Below are positions 9,728-18,871 of a stretch of 64,000 nucleotides of DNA, piece after piece; positions within the stretch are counted from its first letter, which is position 1, and each line of letters opens with the position of its first letter. The stretch is from Cupriavidus sp. WGlv3 (GTDB taxonomy: Bacteria; Pseudomonadota; Gammaproteobacteria; Burkholderiales; Burkholderiaceae): positions 124,001-188,000 of the forward strand of contig NZ_JALHRX010000002.1 of the NCBI RefSeq assembly GCF_023952475.1, written 5' to 3'. Under the pieces are notes generated by a model. That model worked only from the letters and a program-made list of their open reading frames with translations. It was not told the origin of the DNA and made no database searches. A program made the position numbers and the translations under genes.

Positions 9728-11083
9728 TCAGCCGGCGGCTTGCTGGCGCAGCATCTCGGTCAGGCGCTCGGCCGGCATCGGGCGCCCGTACAGGTAGCCC
9801 TGCGCCTCATGGCAGCCGTTGGCCAGCAGGAAATCGCGCTGTTCGGGGGTTTCCACGCCTTCGGCCACCACGCCGATGTTCAGGCTGGCGCCCACGTTGA
9901 TCACCGAGCGCACGATCGCCGCGTCGACCGGGTCTTCGGTCACGTTGCGGATAAATGACTGGTCGATCTTGAGCCGGTCCACCGGGAACGACTTGAGGAA
10001 GCTGAGCGAGGCATAGCCCGTGCCGAAGTCATCGCAGGTCAGCGTGATGCCGTCGCGGCGCAGCGCCTGCAGCTGGTCCGAGACCTCGTCGCCCTGGTGC
10101 AGGGCGATGGTCTCGGTGATCTCGATCTCGAGGCAGTCGGGCGCCAGCTCCAGCGCCCGCAGCACGTGCCGGACCTCGGTCAGCAGCCGGCTTTCGGACA
10201 GCTGAGCCGCGAACAGGTTGATCGCAACGCGTGGCGGCCGCGGAAACGCCAGCGCCCAGGCACGGGCCTGGGCACAGGCAGTCTGCAGCAGCCACATGCC
10301 GACATCGCTGGCGATGCTGCTGCCGGCGAGCGCGTCGATGAAGGCGGCGGGCGACAGCAGCCCGCGGGTGGGATGGCGCCAGCGCATCAGCGCCTCGGCG
10401 CCATGGACACGGCCGTCGCGCAGGTCGACCTGGGGCTGGTACAGCAACTCGAACTGGCGCTGGGCATAGGCCTCGTGCAGGGCCTGCACCAGCGACAGCC
10501 GCGTGGTCACGTCCGAGCGCATCTGCGGCTTGAAAAAGCGGATGGTGCGGCCGCCGTCGTGCTTGGCCCGCGCCAGTGCCAGGCTGGCCGCCGCCAGCAT
10601 GTCCGAGGCCTGTTCGCCGGCCGCGGGCGCGACGCACGCGCCGATGCTGGCCAGCACGTGATGGCGGCGCCCGGCATGTTCGTGGGGAGAGGACAGCATC
10701 GACAGGATCGCGGCGCTGACGTGGCGCACCAGCGTGGGATCGGCAATGGAGGGCAGCAGCACGCCGAACTCGTCGCTGCCGATGCGGCCGATGACGGCGT
10801 CGCGGGGCGAGGCGTCGCGCAGGCGGCGGGCCACGCGCTGCAGGATGATGTCGCCTTCGGCATGGCCATGCATATCGTTGAAGGCGCGGAAGTCGTCAAT
10901 GCCGATCAGCAGCAATGCGCAGCGCGGCACAGCCTCGCTATGCAGGCGTGCCTCCAACCGCTTAAGAAAGCCCTGGCGATTGTCAACGCCGGTCAGCGGA
11001 TCGAGATCCGAGCCTGGCGAGGCGCCAGCCGACTTCGCCCCCGACTTGGCCACCATCCCTGCCCCATCTGTAATTGTCGACAT
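9728..11083 (-). CDS. GGDEF-EAL protein, probable c-di-GMP phosphodiesterase
   Basis: The 451-residue cytoplasmic protein has no membrane segment. A GGDEF domain (about 25-185) carries GSDEF (102-106) instead of GG(D/E)EF, so cyclase activity is doubtful; it may bind GTP as a regulatory domain. The EAL domain (about 195-445) keeps the catalytic set: EAL (230-232), N289, E in EIEITET, DDFGTG (351-356), K372, AEGVET and the final EAQGYLYGRP. It should hydrolyse c-di-GMP to pGpG. It is transcribed divergently from the wsp operon across a 260-bp gap, so it may counter WspR. The start at 11083 is the first ATG after the promoter gap; no strong ribosome site is evident. Confidence 0.88.
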   Translation of the reverse strand: MSTITDGAGMVAKSGAKSAGASPGSDLDPLTGVDNRQGFLKRLEARLHSEAVPRCALLLIGIDDFRAFNDMHGHAEGDIILQRVARRLRDASPRDAVIGRIGSDEFGVLLPSIADPTLVRHVSAAILSMLSSPHEHAGRRHHVLASIGACVAPAAGEQASDMLAAASLALARAKHDGGRTIRFFKPQMRSDVTTRLSLVQALHEAYAQRQFELLYQPQVDLRDGRVHGAEALMRWRHPTRGLLSPAAFIDALAGSSIASDVGMWLLQTACAQARAWALAFPRPPRVAINLFAAQLSESRLLTEVRHVLRALELAPDCLEIEITETIALHQGDEVSDQLQALRRDGITLTCDDFGTGYASLSFLKSFPVDRLKIDQSFIRNVTEDPVDAAIVRSVINVGASLNIGVVAEGVETPEQRDFLLANGCHEAQGYLYGRPMPAERLTEMLRQQAAG

Positions 11084-11343
11084 TGTTACCCGCTAGCAAT
11101 TTAGCAAGTGTGACGAAAACTTGGAAAAAATCAAGCAGTTCCGATACACGCCAAAACCCCTAGGCGCCGGCGCAACGCCGGCCCGGCCGGGACCCTGCCG
11201 CGCGTTGAATCGGGCGGCCGCATACAGTACCCTACCGCGCATCGGGGCGCCCCCCGCCCGCCGCATGGTCCCGTGCCGCCCTCGCGGCCCTCCTTGCCGG
11301 CACCGGCTATGCCCTGAACAAGAACAATCACCGGGATCTCACC

Positions 11344-12960
11344 GTGAATGAATGGACCATCCGCACGCGCATCCTGGCAAGCTTTTCGCTGATCCTGCTG
11401 GTCATGGCACTGATGGGCGTGGTCGCCTATACCCGCCTGGTCGCGATCGAACGCGAAACCGCGCTGATGCTGCATGACGCGCTGCCCGGACTGAACCACA
11501 GCACCGGCATCCGCGGCGTCTGGGGCGAGCGCTACGTGCTGGCCTGGCAGACCATCAACGCCACCAGCGAGGCCGAGCGGCGCCGCTTCCAGCAGCAGGG
11601 CCAGGAGGCGGCCGGCCGCCTGGACAAGCTCGAGCAGCAGTACGAAGCCTCGATCACGCGTGACGACGACCGCGCTGCCTTCAAGGCCTATCGCGAGCTG
11701 CGCGCGCACTATGAAGCGGCGGCCCAGGTCCTGTCGGGCCAGGCCGACTGGAACGGCGCCACCGCCGCGGCGGCGCTGCGCGGCGAGGCCCATGACCGCT
11801 GGCTCGAGGCGCGCAAGGCCACCCAGCGCCTGGTGGAGGACAACAGCGCGGTCAACGCGCGCGCCGCGCAGGGCATCGACGATGCCGTCAATGCGGCGAA
11901 GCTTGGCATCGAAGCGGCGCTGATCGTGGCAGCGGTGGTGGCGCTGGTCTGCGGCTACCTGCTGCTGCGCGCGATCACGGTGCCGATGCAGTCGATCGTC
12001 GGCCTGCTGGCCGGCATCCGCGCCGGCGACCTGCGCCTGCGCATGGCGCTGCGGCGCAAGGATGAATTCCAGGAAGTGGAAGAAGGCTTCAACCAGATGA
12101 CCGGCGAGCTGACCTCGCTGGTGGGCCAGGCCCAGCGCACCGCGATCCAGGTCACCACCTCGGTCAACGAGATCGCCGCCACCGCACGCCAGCAGCAGGC
12201 CACCGCCACCGAAACCGCCGCCACCACCACGCAGATCGGCGCGACCTCGCGCGAGATCTCGGCCACCGCGCGCGACCTGGTGCGCACCATCCACGAAGTC
12301 TCGAGCGCCGCCGAGCAGGCCGCGGGGCTGGCGGGCACCGGGCAGGTCGGGCTGTCGCGCATGGAAGGCACCATGCAGCATGTGATGGAGGCTGCCGGCT
12401 CGGTCAACGCCAAGCTGGCCACGCTCAACGAGAAGGCCGGCAATATCAACCAGGTGGTGACCACCATCGCCAAGGTGGCCGACCAGACCAACCTGCTGTC
12501 GCTGAACGCCGCGATCGAGGCCGAGAAGGCCGGCGAATACGGCCGCGGCTTTGCCGTGGTGGCCACCGAGATCCGCCGCCTGGCCGACCAGACCGCGGTG
12601 GCCACCTACGACATCGAGCAGATGGTGCGCGAGATCCAGTCGGCGGTGTCGGCCGGCGTGATGGGCATGGACAAGTTCTCGGAGGAAGTGCGCCGCGGCA
12701 TGTCCGAGGTCACCCAGGTGGGCGACCAGCTGTCGCAGATCATCGCCCAGGTGCAGTCGCTCGCGCCGCGCGTGCAGATGGTCAATGAAGGCATGCAGGC
12801 CCAGGCCGGCGGCGCCGAACAGATCAACCAGGCGCTGATGCAGTTGTCCGAGGCCGCGCAGCAGACCGTGGAATCGCTGCGCCAGTCGAGCCAGGCGATC
12901 GACGAGCTGACGCTGGTCGCCAACGACCTGCGCAGCGGCGTGTCGCGCTTCAAGGTCTAG
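11344..12960 (+). CDS. wspA: WspA, surface-sensing methyl-accepting chemotaxis protein
   Basis: The 538-residue protein has TM1 (about 9-31), a periplasmic helical domain of about 155 residues, TM2 (about 189-211), HAMP and an MCP signalling domain. The conserved hairpin tip (ADQTNLLSLNAAIEAEKAGE, about 379-398) binds CheA/CheW-type partners. In Pseudomonas, WspA detects surface contact and drives the WspE kinase. The start is GTG at 11344 with only a weak GGGATC box. It opens the seven-gene wspABCDEFR run. WspB begins about 50 bp after it, so one transcript is expected. The identification rests mainly on the full operon order. Confidence 0.92.
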   Translation: MNEWTIRTRILASFSLILLVMALMGVVAYTRLVAIERETALMLHDALPGLNHSTGIRGVWGERYVLAWQTINATSEAERRRFQQQGQEAAGRLDKLEQQYEASITRDDDRAAFKAYRELRAHYEAAAQVLSGQADWNGATAAAALRGEAHDRWLEARKATQRLVEDNSAVNARAAQGIDDAVNAAKLGIEAALIVAAVVALVCGYLLLRAITVPMQSIVGLLAGIRAGDLRLRMALRRKDEFQEVEEGFNQMTGELTSLVGQAQRTAIQVTTSVNEIAATARQQQATATETAATTTQIGATSREISATARDLVRTIHEVSSAAEQAAGLAGTGQVGLSRMEGTMQHVMEAAGSVNAKLATLNEKAGNINQVVTTIAKVADQTNLLSLNAAIEAEKAGEYGRGFAVVATEIRRLADQTAVATYDIEQMVREIQSAVSAGVMGMDKFSEEVRRGMSEVTQVGDQLSQIIAQVQSLAPRVQMVNEGMQAQAGGAEQINQALMQLSEAAQQTVESLRQSSQAIDELTLVANDLRSGVSRFKV

Positions 12961-13009
12961 GCTGCCGTTTCCTCCCGTTTCCCGCACCGGGCCGTTGCAC
13001 GCCGCCGCC

Positions 13010-13483
13010 ATGAAACTCTTCCTGCTGTTCCGCCTCGGCGCCGACCACTACGCGCTCGATGCCGCCGAGGTGGCCGAGGTGCTGCCGCTGACGCGGCTGA
13101 AGCAGATTCCCGGCGCGCCGGCCTGGGTGGCGGGACTGATGCAGCGGCGCGGCCAGCCGGTGCCGGTGATCGACCTGCCCGCGCTGGCCACCGGCGTGCC
13201 CGCGGCGCTGCGCACCAGCACGCGCACGGTGCTGGTCCATTACCGCCGCGATGAAAGCGAGCCGGTGCGGCTGCTCGGCCTGCGCCTGGAGGCGGCCACC
13301 CAGACCCTGCGCTGCCCGGCGGAATCGTTCGTCGATGCCGGCATCGCCGGCGCCAGCCCGCGCTATCTCGGTCCGGTGCGGCATGACGCGCGCGGGCTGG
13401 TGCAATGGGTCAGGGTCGGCGCGCTGCTGCCGGACGACGTCCACGACATGCTGTTCGCCGGTGCCACCGGGGAGGCCGCGTGA
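13010..13483 (+). CDS. wspB: WspB, CheW-like adaptor
   Basis: The 157-residue protein is a single CheW domain: MKLFLLFRLGADHYALDAAE, VAEVLPLTRLKQIPGAPAW and later VAGLMQRRGQPVPVIDLPAL. It should bridge WspA and the WspE kinase. I use the ATG at 13010; an in-frame TTG 15 bp upstream is less likely. It ends in a GTGA overlap with wspC. WspB and WspD are the two CheW-type adaptors of the system; in Pseudomonas they contribute to WspA clustering. Confidence 0.9.
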   Translation: MKLFLLFRLGADHYALDAAEVAEVLPLTRLKQIPGAPAWVAGLMQRRGQPVPVIDLPALATGVPAALRTSTRTVLVHYRRDESEPVRLLGLRLEAATQTLRCPAESFVDAGIAGASPRYLGPVRHDARGLVQWVRVGALLPDDVHDMLFAGATGEAA

Positions 13484-14775
13484 GCACCGCCGCGCATATC
13501 GAGGCCCTGCTCAAGGCCCGCATCGGGCTCGATGCCGGCGCCATCGGCAGCGGCGCGGTGGCGCGCGCCGTGCGCGAGCGCCAGCAGGCGCGGCAGGCGC
13601 CCGATACCGAGGCCTACTGGCATCTGCTGCAGGGCACCGCCGACGAATTCCAGGCGCTGATCGAGGCCGTGGTGGTGCCCGAGACCTGGTTCTTCCGGCA
13701 CCGCGAAGCCTTGCTGGCGCTGGGCCGCTTTGCCGCCGAGCGCGCCTTTGCCGACGGCCGGCGCACGCTGCGGCTGCTGAGCCTGCCCTGCTCCACCGGC
13801 GAAGAGCCGTATTCGATCGCCATGGCGCTGCTCGATGCGGGCGTGGCGCCCGGGCGCTTCTATATCGACGCGGTCGACATCAGCGCATGCGCGCTGGCGC
13901 GCGCGCGCCAGGCGCAATACGGTCCCAATGCCTTTCGCAGCGCGCCGCTCGACTTCCGCGACCGCTATTTCACCGCCACGCCGACCGGCTACGTGCTGGA
14001 CCCGCGCGTGCGCGCGCAAGTGCGGCTGCTGCAGGGCAACCTGGTCGAGCCCGGCCTGCTGGCGGGCGAAGCGCCCTATGACTTCGTGTTCTGCCGCAAC
14101 CTGCTGATCTACTTCGACGCCGCCGGACAACGGCAGGCGGTGCAGACGCTGGTGCGACTGACCATGGCCGACGGCCTGCTCTTCGTCGGGCCGGCCGAGG
14201 CCAGCGTGCTGAGCGCGCAGGGGCTGGAGCCGGTCGGCATCCCGCTGTCCTTTGCCTTCCGCAAGCCGGCGGCCGCAGTGCCGCGCGCCCGGGCCCCGTC
14301 CCACCCGCCGGTCCACGCCACCCAGCCGCCCCGCATGGCCGCGCCGCCGCGGCTGCCGCGCCCGCCAGCGACCCTGCGTCCGCCGGTGGTGCGCGCGCCC
14401 GCGCCGGCCGCAGCACCGGCCGCAAGGCCTGCGGCCGGCGCGCATGCGGACGCGCTGGCCGCCATCGCCGCCATGGCCGACCGCGGCGAACTGGATGCGG
14501 CCACCGCCGCCTGCCTGGGGCTGCTCGACCGTGCCGCGCCCGATGCCGATGGCACCGCGCTGGCCGATGCCTATGGCATGCTCGGCGTGCTGCACGACGC
14601 CGCCGGCCGCACCGCCCAGGCGCACGCGGCCTACCGCAAGGCGCTGTACCTGGATCCGTCGCACCAGGAAAGCCTGTATCACCTGGCCGCGCTGCTCGAC
14701 ACCGAAGGCGACCACGACGGCGCCATCCGCCTGCGCCAGCGCGCGCAGCGCCACACCCGCAAGCACCATGGCTGA
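13480..14775 (+). CDS. wspC: WspC, CheR-type methyltransferase with TPR tail
   Basis: The 431-residue protein has a CheR domain (about 5-265): the N-terminal all-alpha part with VVVPETWFFRH, the SAM-binding LSLPCSTGEEPYSIAM (about 100-115) and YDFVFCRNLLIYFD. A Pro/Ala-rich linker follows, then TPR-like helices (LADAYGMLGVLHDAAGR, AYRKALYLDPSHQESLYHLA). It should methylate glutamates of WspA, raising output. The start is GTG at 13480, which overlaps the wspB stop as GTGA and has GGGGAGG upstream. The 3' end overlaps wspD by 8 bp, so translation is coupled. Confidence 0.92.
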   Translation: MSTAAHIEALLKARIGLDAGAIGSGAVARAVRERQQARQAPDTEAYWHLLQGTADEFQALIEAVVVPETWFFRHREALLALGRFAAERAFADGRRTLRLLSLPCSTGEEPYSIAMALLDAGVAPGRFYIDAVDISACALARARQAQYGPNAFRSAPLDFRDRYFTATPTGYVLDPRVRAQVRLLQGNLVEPGLLAGEAPYDFVFCRNLLIYFDAAGQRQAVQTLVRLTMADGLLFVGPAEASVLSAQGLEPVGIPLSFAFRKPAAAVPRARAPSHPPVHATQPPRMAAPPRLPRPPATLRPPVVRAPAPAAAPAARPAAGAHADALAAIAAMADRGELDAATAACLGLLDRAAPDADGTALADAYGMLGVLHDAAGRTAQAHAAYRKALYLDPSHQESLYHLAALLDTEGDHDGAIRLRQRAQRHTRKHHG

Positions 14776-15478
14776 GACCCAGGCCCATCCCTTTGCCACC
14801 GTGGTGCGCGCCGCGGGCGTGGACGACTGCTGGCGGCGCATCGGCGTGCGCGGCGACGGCAGCTGCCCGGCGCTGGCCGAGCACGCCCACTGCCGCAACT
14901 GCCCGACTTACGCGCAGGCCGCCGCAATGTTGCTTGACGCGCAGCAGCTCGACCAGGCCCTGCAAGAACTGCCGGATGCTGCCGACGACAGCGGCAACGA
15001 CAGCAGCGACGACCATGCGCAGGACGCCAGCGCGCTGGCCTGCCTGGTGTTCCGCATCGGCGATGAATGGCTGGCGCTGCCCACCACCGCGCTGGGCGAA
15101 GTCACCGCGCCATGCCCGGTGCATTCGCTGCCGCACCGGCGCGATGCCGCGGTGCTGGGGCTGGCCGCGGTGCGCGGCAACCTGCTGGCCTGCCTGTCGC
15201 TGGCGCACCTGTTCGACCCGGGCGCGGCCCGGGCCGAGCTCGATGCCGCGGGCAGCCGTTTCCTCATCCTCGGACAAGGCCGCGCCGCGATCGCCCTGCC
15301 GGTGGCCGAGATCGCCGGCATCGTGCGCGTGCGGCGCGCCGCGCTGCAGCCGCTGCCGGCCACGCTGGCACGGGGCTCGGCCCGCTATGCGCAGGCGCTG
15401 TTTCTCCACCAGGGCCGCAGCGTCGGCCTGCTCGACGCCGCCCAGGTCCGCCAGGCGCTGGCACGGAGCCTGGCATGA
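14768..15478 (+). CDS. wspD: WspD, CheW-like adaptor with N-terminal cysteine motif
   Basis: The 236-residue protein starts with a WspD-type leader, DDCWRRIGVRGDGSCPALAE followed by HCRNCP, which gives several closely spaced cysteines. A CheW domain follows from about residue 90 (CLVFRIGDEWLALPTTALGE; VRGNLLACLSLAHLF). A short acidic stretch (DAADDSGNDSSDDHAQDA) separates the two. The ATG at 14768 overlaps wspC by 8 bp, and the end overlaps wspE by four bases (ATGA). It should be the second adaptor linking WspA to WspE. Whether the cysteines bind metal is unknown. Confidence 0.9.
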   Translation: MAETQAHPFATVVRAAGVDDCWRRIGVRGDGSCPALAEHAHCRNCPTYAQAAAMLLDAQQLDQALQELPDAADDSGNDSSDDHAQDASALACLVFRIGDEWLALPTTALGEVTAPCPVHSLPHRRDAAVLGLAAVRGNLLACLSLAHLFDPGAARAELDAAGSRFLILGQGRAAIALPVAEIAGIVRVRRAALQPLPATLARGSARYAQALFLHQGRSVGLLDAAQVRQALARSLA

Positions 15479-17784
15479 ATCCCGAACAACTGCGCGACGC
15501 CTCGCTGCTGGAGCTGTTTGCGCTCGAAGCCGACGCCCAGGCCGAGGTCCTCAACGCCGGCCTGCTGGCGCTGGAGCGCACCCCGGGCGCGCCCGCGCAG
15601 CTGGAGGCGTGCATGCGCGCGGCCCACTCGCTCAAGGGCGCGGCCCGCATCGTCGGGCTCGATGGCGGCGTGCGGCTGGCGCATGCGATGGAAGACTGCC
15701 TGGTCGCCGCGCAGGGCGGCATGCCGCTGGCCGCCGCGCATATCGATGCGCTGCTGCAAGGCACCGACCTGCTGCTGCGCATCGGCCATCCGCCGGGCGG
15801 CGACCCGGACTGGTCCGAGCAGGCCGGCCGCGCCGAGATCGACGCGGTGATACAACGACTGAGTTCGCTCGATGACGGCGGCGCGCCGGCGCAGCCGACT
15901 TCAACGCATGCGCCCGCTCCTGCAGCGGCGCCTGCCAGTCCTCCCGCCCCTCGGCCTGCCTTCGACGCCGAACCGGCGCCCTCTGCGCCGATTGCCGCGC
16001 ACGCCGCGGACGGCCACGAGCGCATGCTGCGCATCAATGCCGAGGCGCTGGACCAGCTGCTGGCGCTGTCGGGCGAGGCCATGGTCGAATCGCACTGGCT
16101 GCGGCCGTTCGGCGCATCGCTGCAGAAGGCGCGGCGCCAGCAGGCGCGCGCGCTGCGCGCGGCCGACACGCTGCAGCAAGCCTTGCGCGAAACGCAGGAT
16201 GGCGACGGCGCGCATGCATTGTCGGCGGCCCAGGCGGCGCTGGCCGAACTGCGCCAGCTGCTCGACGATGGTCACCAGCAACTGGCGGCGCGGCTGGACG
16301 AGTTCGAGCAGTACGACCATCGCGCCACGCGGCTCGCGCGCCGGCTCTACGACAGCGCGCTGGCCTCGCGCATGCGCCCGCTGTCCGATGGCCTGGCCGG
16401 CTACGCGCGCATGGTGCGCGACCTGGGCCGCGCGCTGGGCAAGTCCGTGCACCTGGAACTGTCCGGTGCCGGCACGCAGGTGGACCGCGACATCCTCGAG
16501 GCGCTCGATGCGCCGCTGGCCCACCTGCTGCGCAATGCCGTCGACCATGGCATCGAGGCGCCGGCGGTGCGCGCGGCGCAGGGCAAGCCGCCCGAGGGCG
16601 TCGTCACGCTGCACGCGCGCCACAACGCCGGCCGGCTGCAGATCGAGATCTGCGACGACGGCGCCGGGGTCGACCTGGAAGCGCTGCGGCGCGCCATCGT
16701 GCGGCGGCGGCTGGCCTCCGAAGACACGGCGGCGCGGCTGTCGCAGGCAGAGCTGCTCGACTTCCTGCTGCTGCCCGGCTTCAGCATGCGCGACACCGTC
16801 TCCGAAGTGTCCGGGCGCGGCGTCGGCCTCGACGCGGTGCAGGAGATGGTGCGCCGCGTGCGCGGCAGCCTGCGCCTGACGCAGCAGCCGGGCCACGGCC
16901 TGCACTTCAGCCTGGAGCTGCCGCTGACGCTGTCGGTGGTGCGCACGCTGCTGGTGGACGTGGCCGGCGAAGCCTATGCGTTCCCGCTGGGCCGCGTGCT
17001 GCGCGCCACCTCGGTGGCGCGCGGCGAGATCGAACAGACCGAAGGCCACCAGCACTTCCGCCACGAGGGCCGCGCCATCGGGCTGGTCAGCGCGGCGCAG
17101 GTGCTGCAGCGGCCCGGCGCCGACGCGCCGGCGCGCGCGCAGGTGCCGGTGGTGGTCATCGGCGAGGGCGAGCGCACCTATGGCATCGCGGTCGACCGCA
17201 TGCTGGGCGAACGCCTGCTGGTGGTGCAGCCGCTGCCCGCGGCGCTGGGCAAGATCCGCGACATCGCCGCCGGCAGCCTGACCGACGACGGCACGCCAGT
17301 GCTGATCTTCGATGTCGAGGACATGATCCGCTCGGTCGAGAAGCTGGTCTCCGAAGGCCGCATCGAAGGCGTGCGCCAGGGCGCCGCGGCTAGCGTGCAG
17401 GCGCGCGCGCGCCGGGTGCTGGTGGTGGACGACTCGCTGACGGTGCGCGAGCTGCAGCGCAAGCTGCTGGCCGGACGCGGCTATGACGTGACGGTGGCGG
17501 TCGACGGCATGGACGGCTGGAACGTGCTGCGCGCCGAGCCCGTCGACCTGGTCATCACCGACATCGACATGCCGCGCATGGACGGAATCGAGCTGGTGCG
17601 CAGGATCCGCCAGGACGCTGCGCTGCGCCAGCTGCCGGTGATGGTGGTGTCGTACAAGGACCGCGAACAGGACCGCCAGCGCGGCCTGGAGGCCGGCGCG
17701 GACTATTATCTGGCCAAGGGCAGTTTCCACGACGCCGCGTTGCTCGACGCGGTCCAGGACCTGATCGGCGAGGCACGTCCATGA
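15475..17784 (+). CDS. wspE: WspE, hybrid CheA-like histidine kinase with C-terminal receiver
   Basis: The 769-residue kinase has an N-terminal Hpt domain with phospho-acceptor H51 (AAHSLKG), a Pro/Ala linker (about 140-175), dimerisation and HATPase regions (HLLRNAVDHGIE as N-box, DDGAGVDLE, GRGVGLDAVQEMV), a CheW-like domain (VRTLLVDVAGEAYAFPLGRV) and a receiver (VLVVDDSLTVREL) with D696 in VITDIDMPRMDG. It takes the signal from WspA/B/D, autophosphorylates and passes phosphate to WspR and WspF. Start and stop overlap wspD and wspF as ATGA. Length is close to that of Pseudomonas WspE. Confidence 0.94.
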   Translation: MNPEQLRDASLLELFALEADAQAEVLNAGLLALERTPGAPAQLEACMRAAHSLKGAARIVGLDGGVRLAHAMEDCLVAAQGGMPLAAAHIDALLQGTDLLLRIGHPPGGDPDWSEQAGRAEIDAVIQRLSSLDDGGAPAQPTSTHAPAPAAAPASPPAPRPAFDAEPAPSAPIAAHAADGHERMLRINAEALDQLLALSGEAMVESHWLRPFGASLQKARRQQARALRAADTLQQALRETQDGDGAHALSAAQAALAELRQLLDDGHQQLAARLDEFEQYDHRATRLARRLYDSALASRMRPLSDGLAGYARMVRDLGRALGKSVHLELSGAGTQVDRDILEALDAPLAHLLRNAVDHGIEAPAVRAAQGKPPEGVVTLHARHNAGRLQIEICDDGAGVDLEALRRAIVRRRLASEDTAARLSQAELLDFLLLPGFSMRDTVSEVSGRGVGLDAVQEMVRRVRGSLRLTQQPGHGLHFSLELPLTLSVVRTLLVDVAGEAYAFPLGRVLRATSVARGEIEQTEGHQHFRHEGRAIGLVSAAQVLQRPGADAPARAQVPVVVIGEGERTYGIAVDRMLGERLLVVQPLPAALGKIRDIAAGSLTDDGTPVLIFDVEDMIRSVEKLVSEGRIEGVRQGAAASVQARARRVLVVDDSLTVRELQRKLLAGRGYDVTVAVDGMDGWNVLRAEPVDLVITDIDMPRMDGIELVRRIRQDAALRQLPVMVVSYKDREQDRQRGLEAGADYYLAKGSFHDAALLDAVQDLIGEARP

Positions 17785-18818
17785 AAATCGGCATCGTCAA
17801 TGATTCCGCGCTCGCGGTGGCCGCGCTGCGCCGCGCGCTGGCGCTGGACCCGTCGTTCGAGATCGCATGGATCGCCGGCGACGGCGCCCAGGCGGTGCAG
17901 ATGGCCGCGCACCAGACCCCGGACCTGATCCTGATGGACCTGCTGATGCCGGTCATGGACGGGGTCGAGGCCACGCGCCGGATCATGGCCGCGACGCCGT
18001 GCGCCATCGTGGTGGTGACCATGGACCTGGGCCGCAACGCCACGCAGGTGTTCGACGCCATGGGCCATGGCGCCATTGACGCCGTCGACACCCCGACGCT
18101 GGCCGAGGCCGACGCGCAGCTGGCCGCGGGGCCGCTGCTGCGCAAGCTGCGCAACATCGCGCGCCTGCTGGCGGGCCGGGTGGCGCCGCAGCACGCGCTG
18201 GCGGTGGCGCCGCGCGCCGTCAGCGCGGCGCGGCTGGTGGCGATCGGCGCCTCGGCCGGCGGCCCGGCCGCGCTGGCCGCGCTGCTGGGCGCCCTGCCGG
18301 CGGACTTCGGCGCCGCGGTGGTCACCGTGCAGCATGTCGACGAGGCCTTTGCCGCCGGCATGGCCGACTGGCTCGACGGACAGTGCGCGCTGCCGGTGCG
18401 CATCGCCCGCGCCGGCGAGACCCCGCAGGCCGGCATCGTGCTGCTGGCCGGCACCAACGACCACCTGCGCCTGGCCAGCCCGAGCCGGCTGGCCTATACC
18501 GAACAACCCTGCGATTACCTTTACCGCCCCTCCATCGATGTGTTCTTCGAAAGCGTGGTGGAACACTGGCGCGGCGACGTGATCGGCGTGCTGCTCACCG
18601 GCATGGGGCGCGACGGCGCGCTGGGCCTGAAGGCCATGCGCGACCGCGGCTTCCTGACCATCGCCCAGGACCGCGCCACCAGCGCCGTGTACGGCATGCC
18701 CAAGGCTGCCGCCGCGCTCGGCGCCGCCGCCGAGATCCTGCCGCTGCCGCGCATCGCGCCGCGGCTGGTGCAGGCGTGCGGCCCGGCGGCGCTGTCCTGG
18801 CCCGCGCCCCCCGTCTGA
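17781..18818 (+). CDS. wspF: WspF, CheB-type methylesterase
   Basis: The 345-residue protein has a receiver domain with phospho-acceptor D53 ([13 protein letters not shown]) and a methylesterase domain with the catalytic triad S158 (GASAGG), H185 (VQHVDEAF) and D278 (GMGRDGA). It should demethylate WspA when phosphorylated by WspE and so damp the signal. Loss of wspF in Pseudomonas locks WspR on and gives wrinkly colonies; here the gene looks intact. The ATG at 17781 overlaps the wspE stop by four bases. WspR starts 53 bp later with its own strong ribosome site. Confidence 0.93.
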   Translation: MKIGIVNDSALAVAALRRALALDPSFEIAWIAGDGAQAVQMAAHQTPDLILMDLLMPVMDGVEATRRIMAATPCAIVVVTMDLGRNATQVFDAMGHGAIDAVDTPTLAEADAQLAAGPLLRKLRNIARLLAGRVAPQHALAVAPRAVSAARLVAIGASAGGPAALAALLGALPADFGAAVVTVQHVDEAFAAGMADWLDGQCALPVRIARAGETPQAGIVLLAGTNDHLRLASPSRLAYTEQPCDYLYRPSIDVFFESVVEHWRGDVIGVLLTGMGRDGALGLKAMRDRGFLTIAQDRATSAVYGMPKAAAALGAAAEILPLPRIAPRLVQACGPAALSWPAPPV

Positions 18819-18871
18819 AAGAATGCAACCGGTCCCAGGCCGCGCCGGGACCGAGAGAACAGGAATTGAAC

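Noticed and set aside
11121-11148. TTGGAA and GATACA as a wsp promoter
   Set aside because: The match is weak and the distance to wspA is about 200 bp; it cannot be told from chance.
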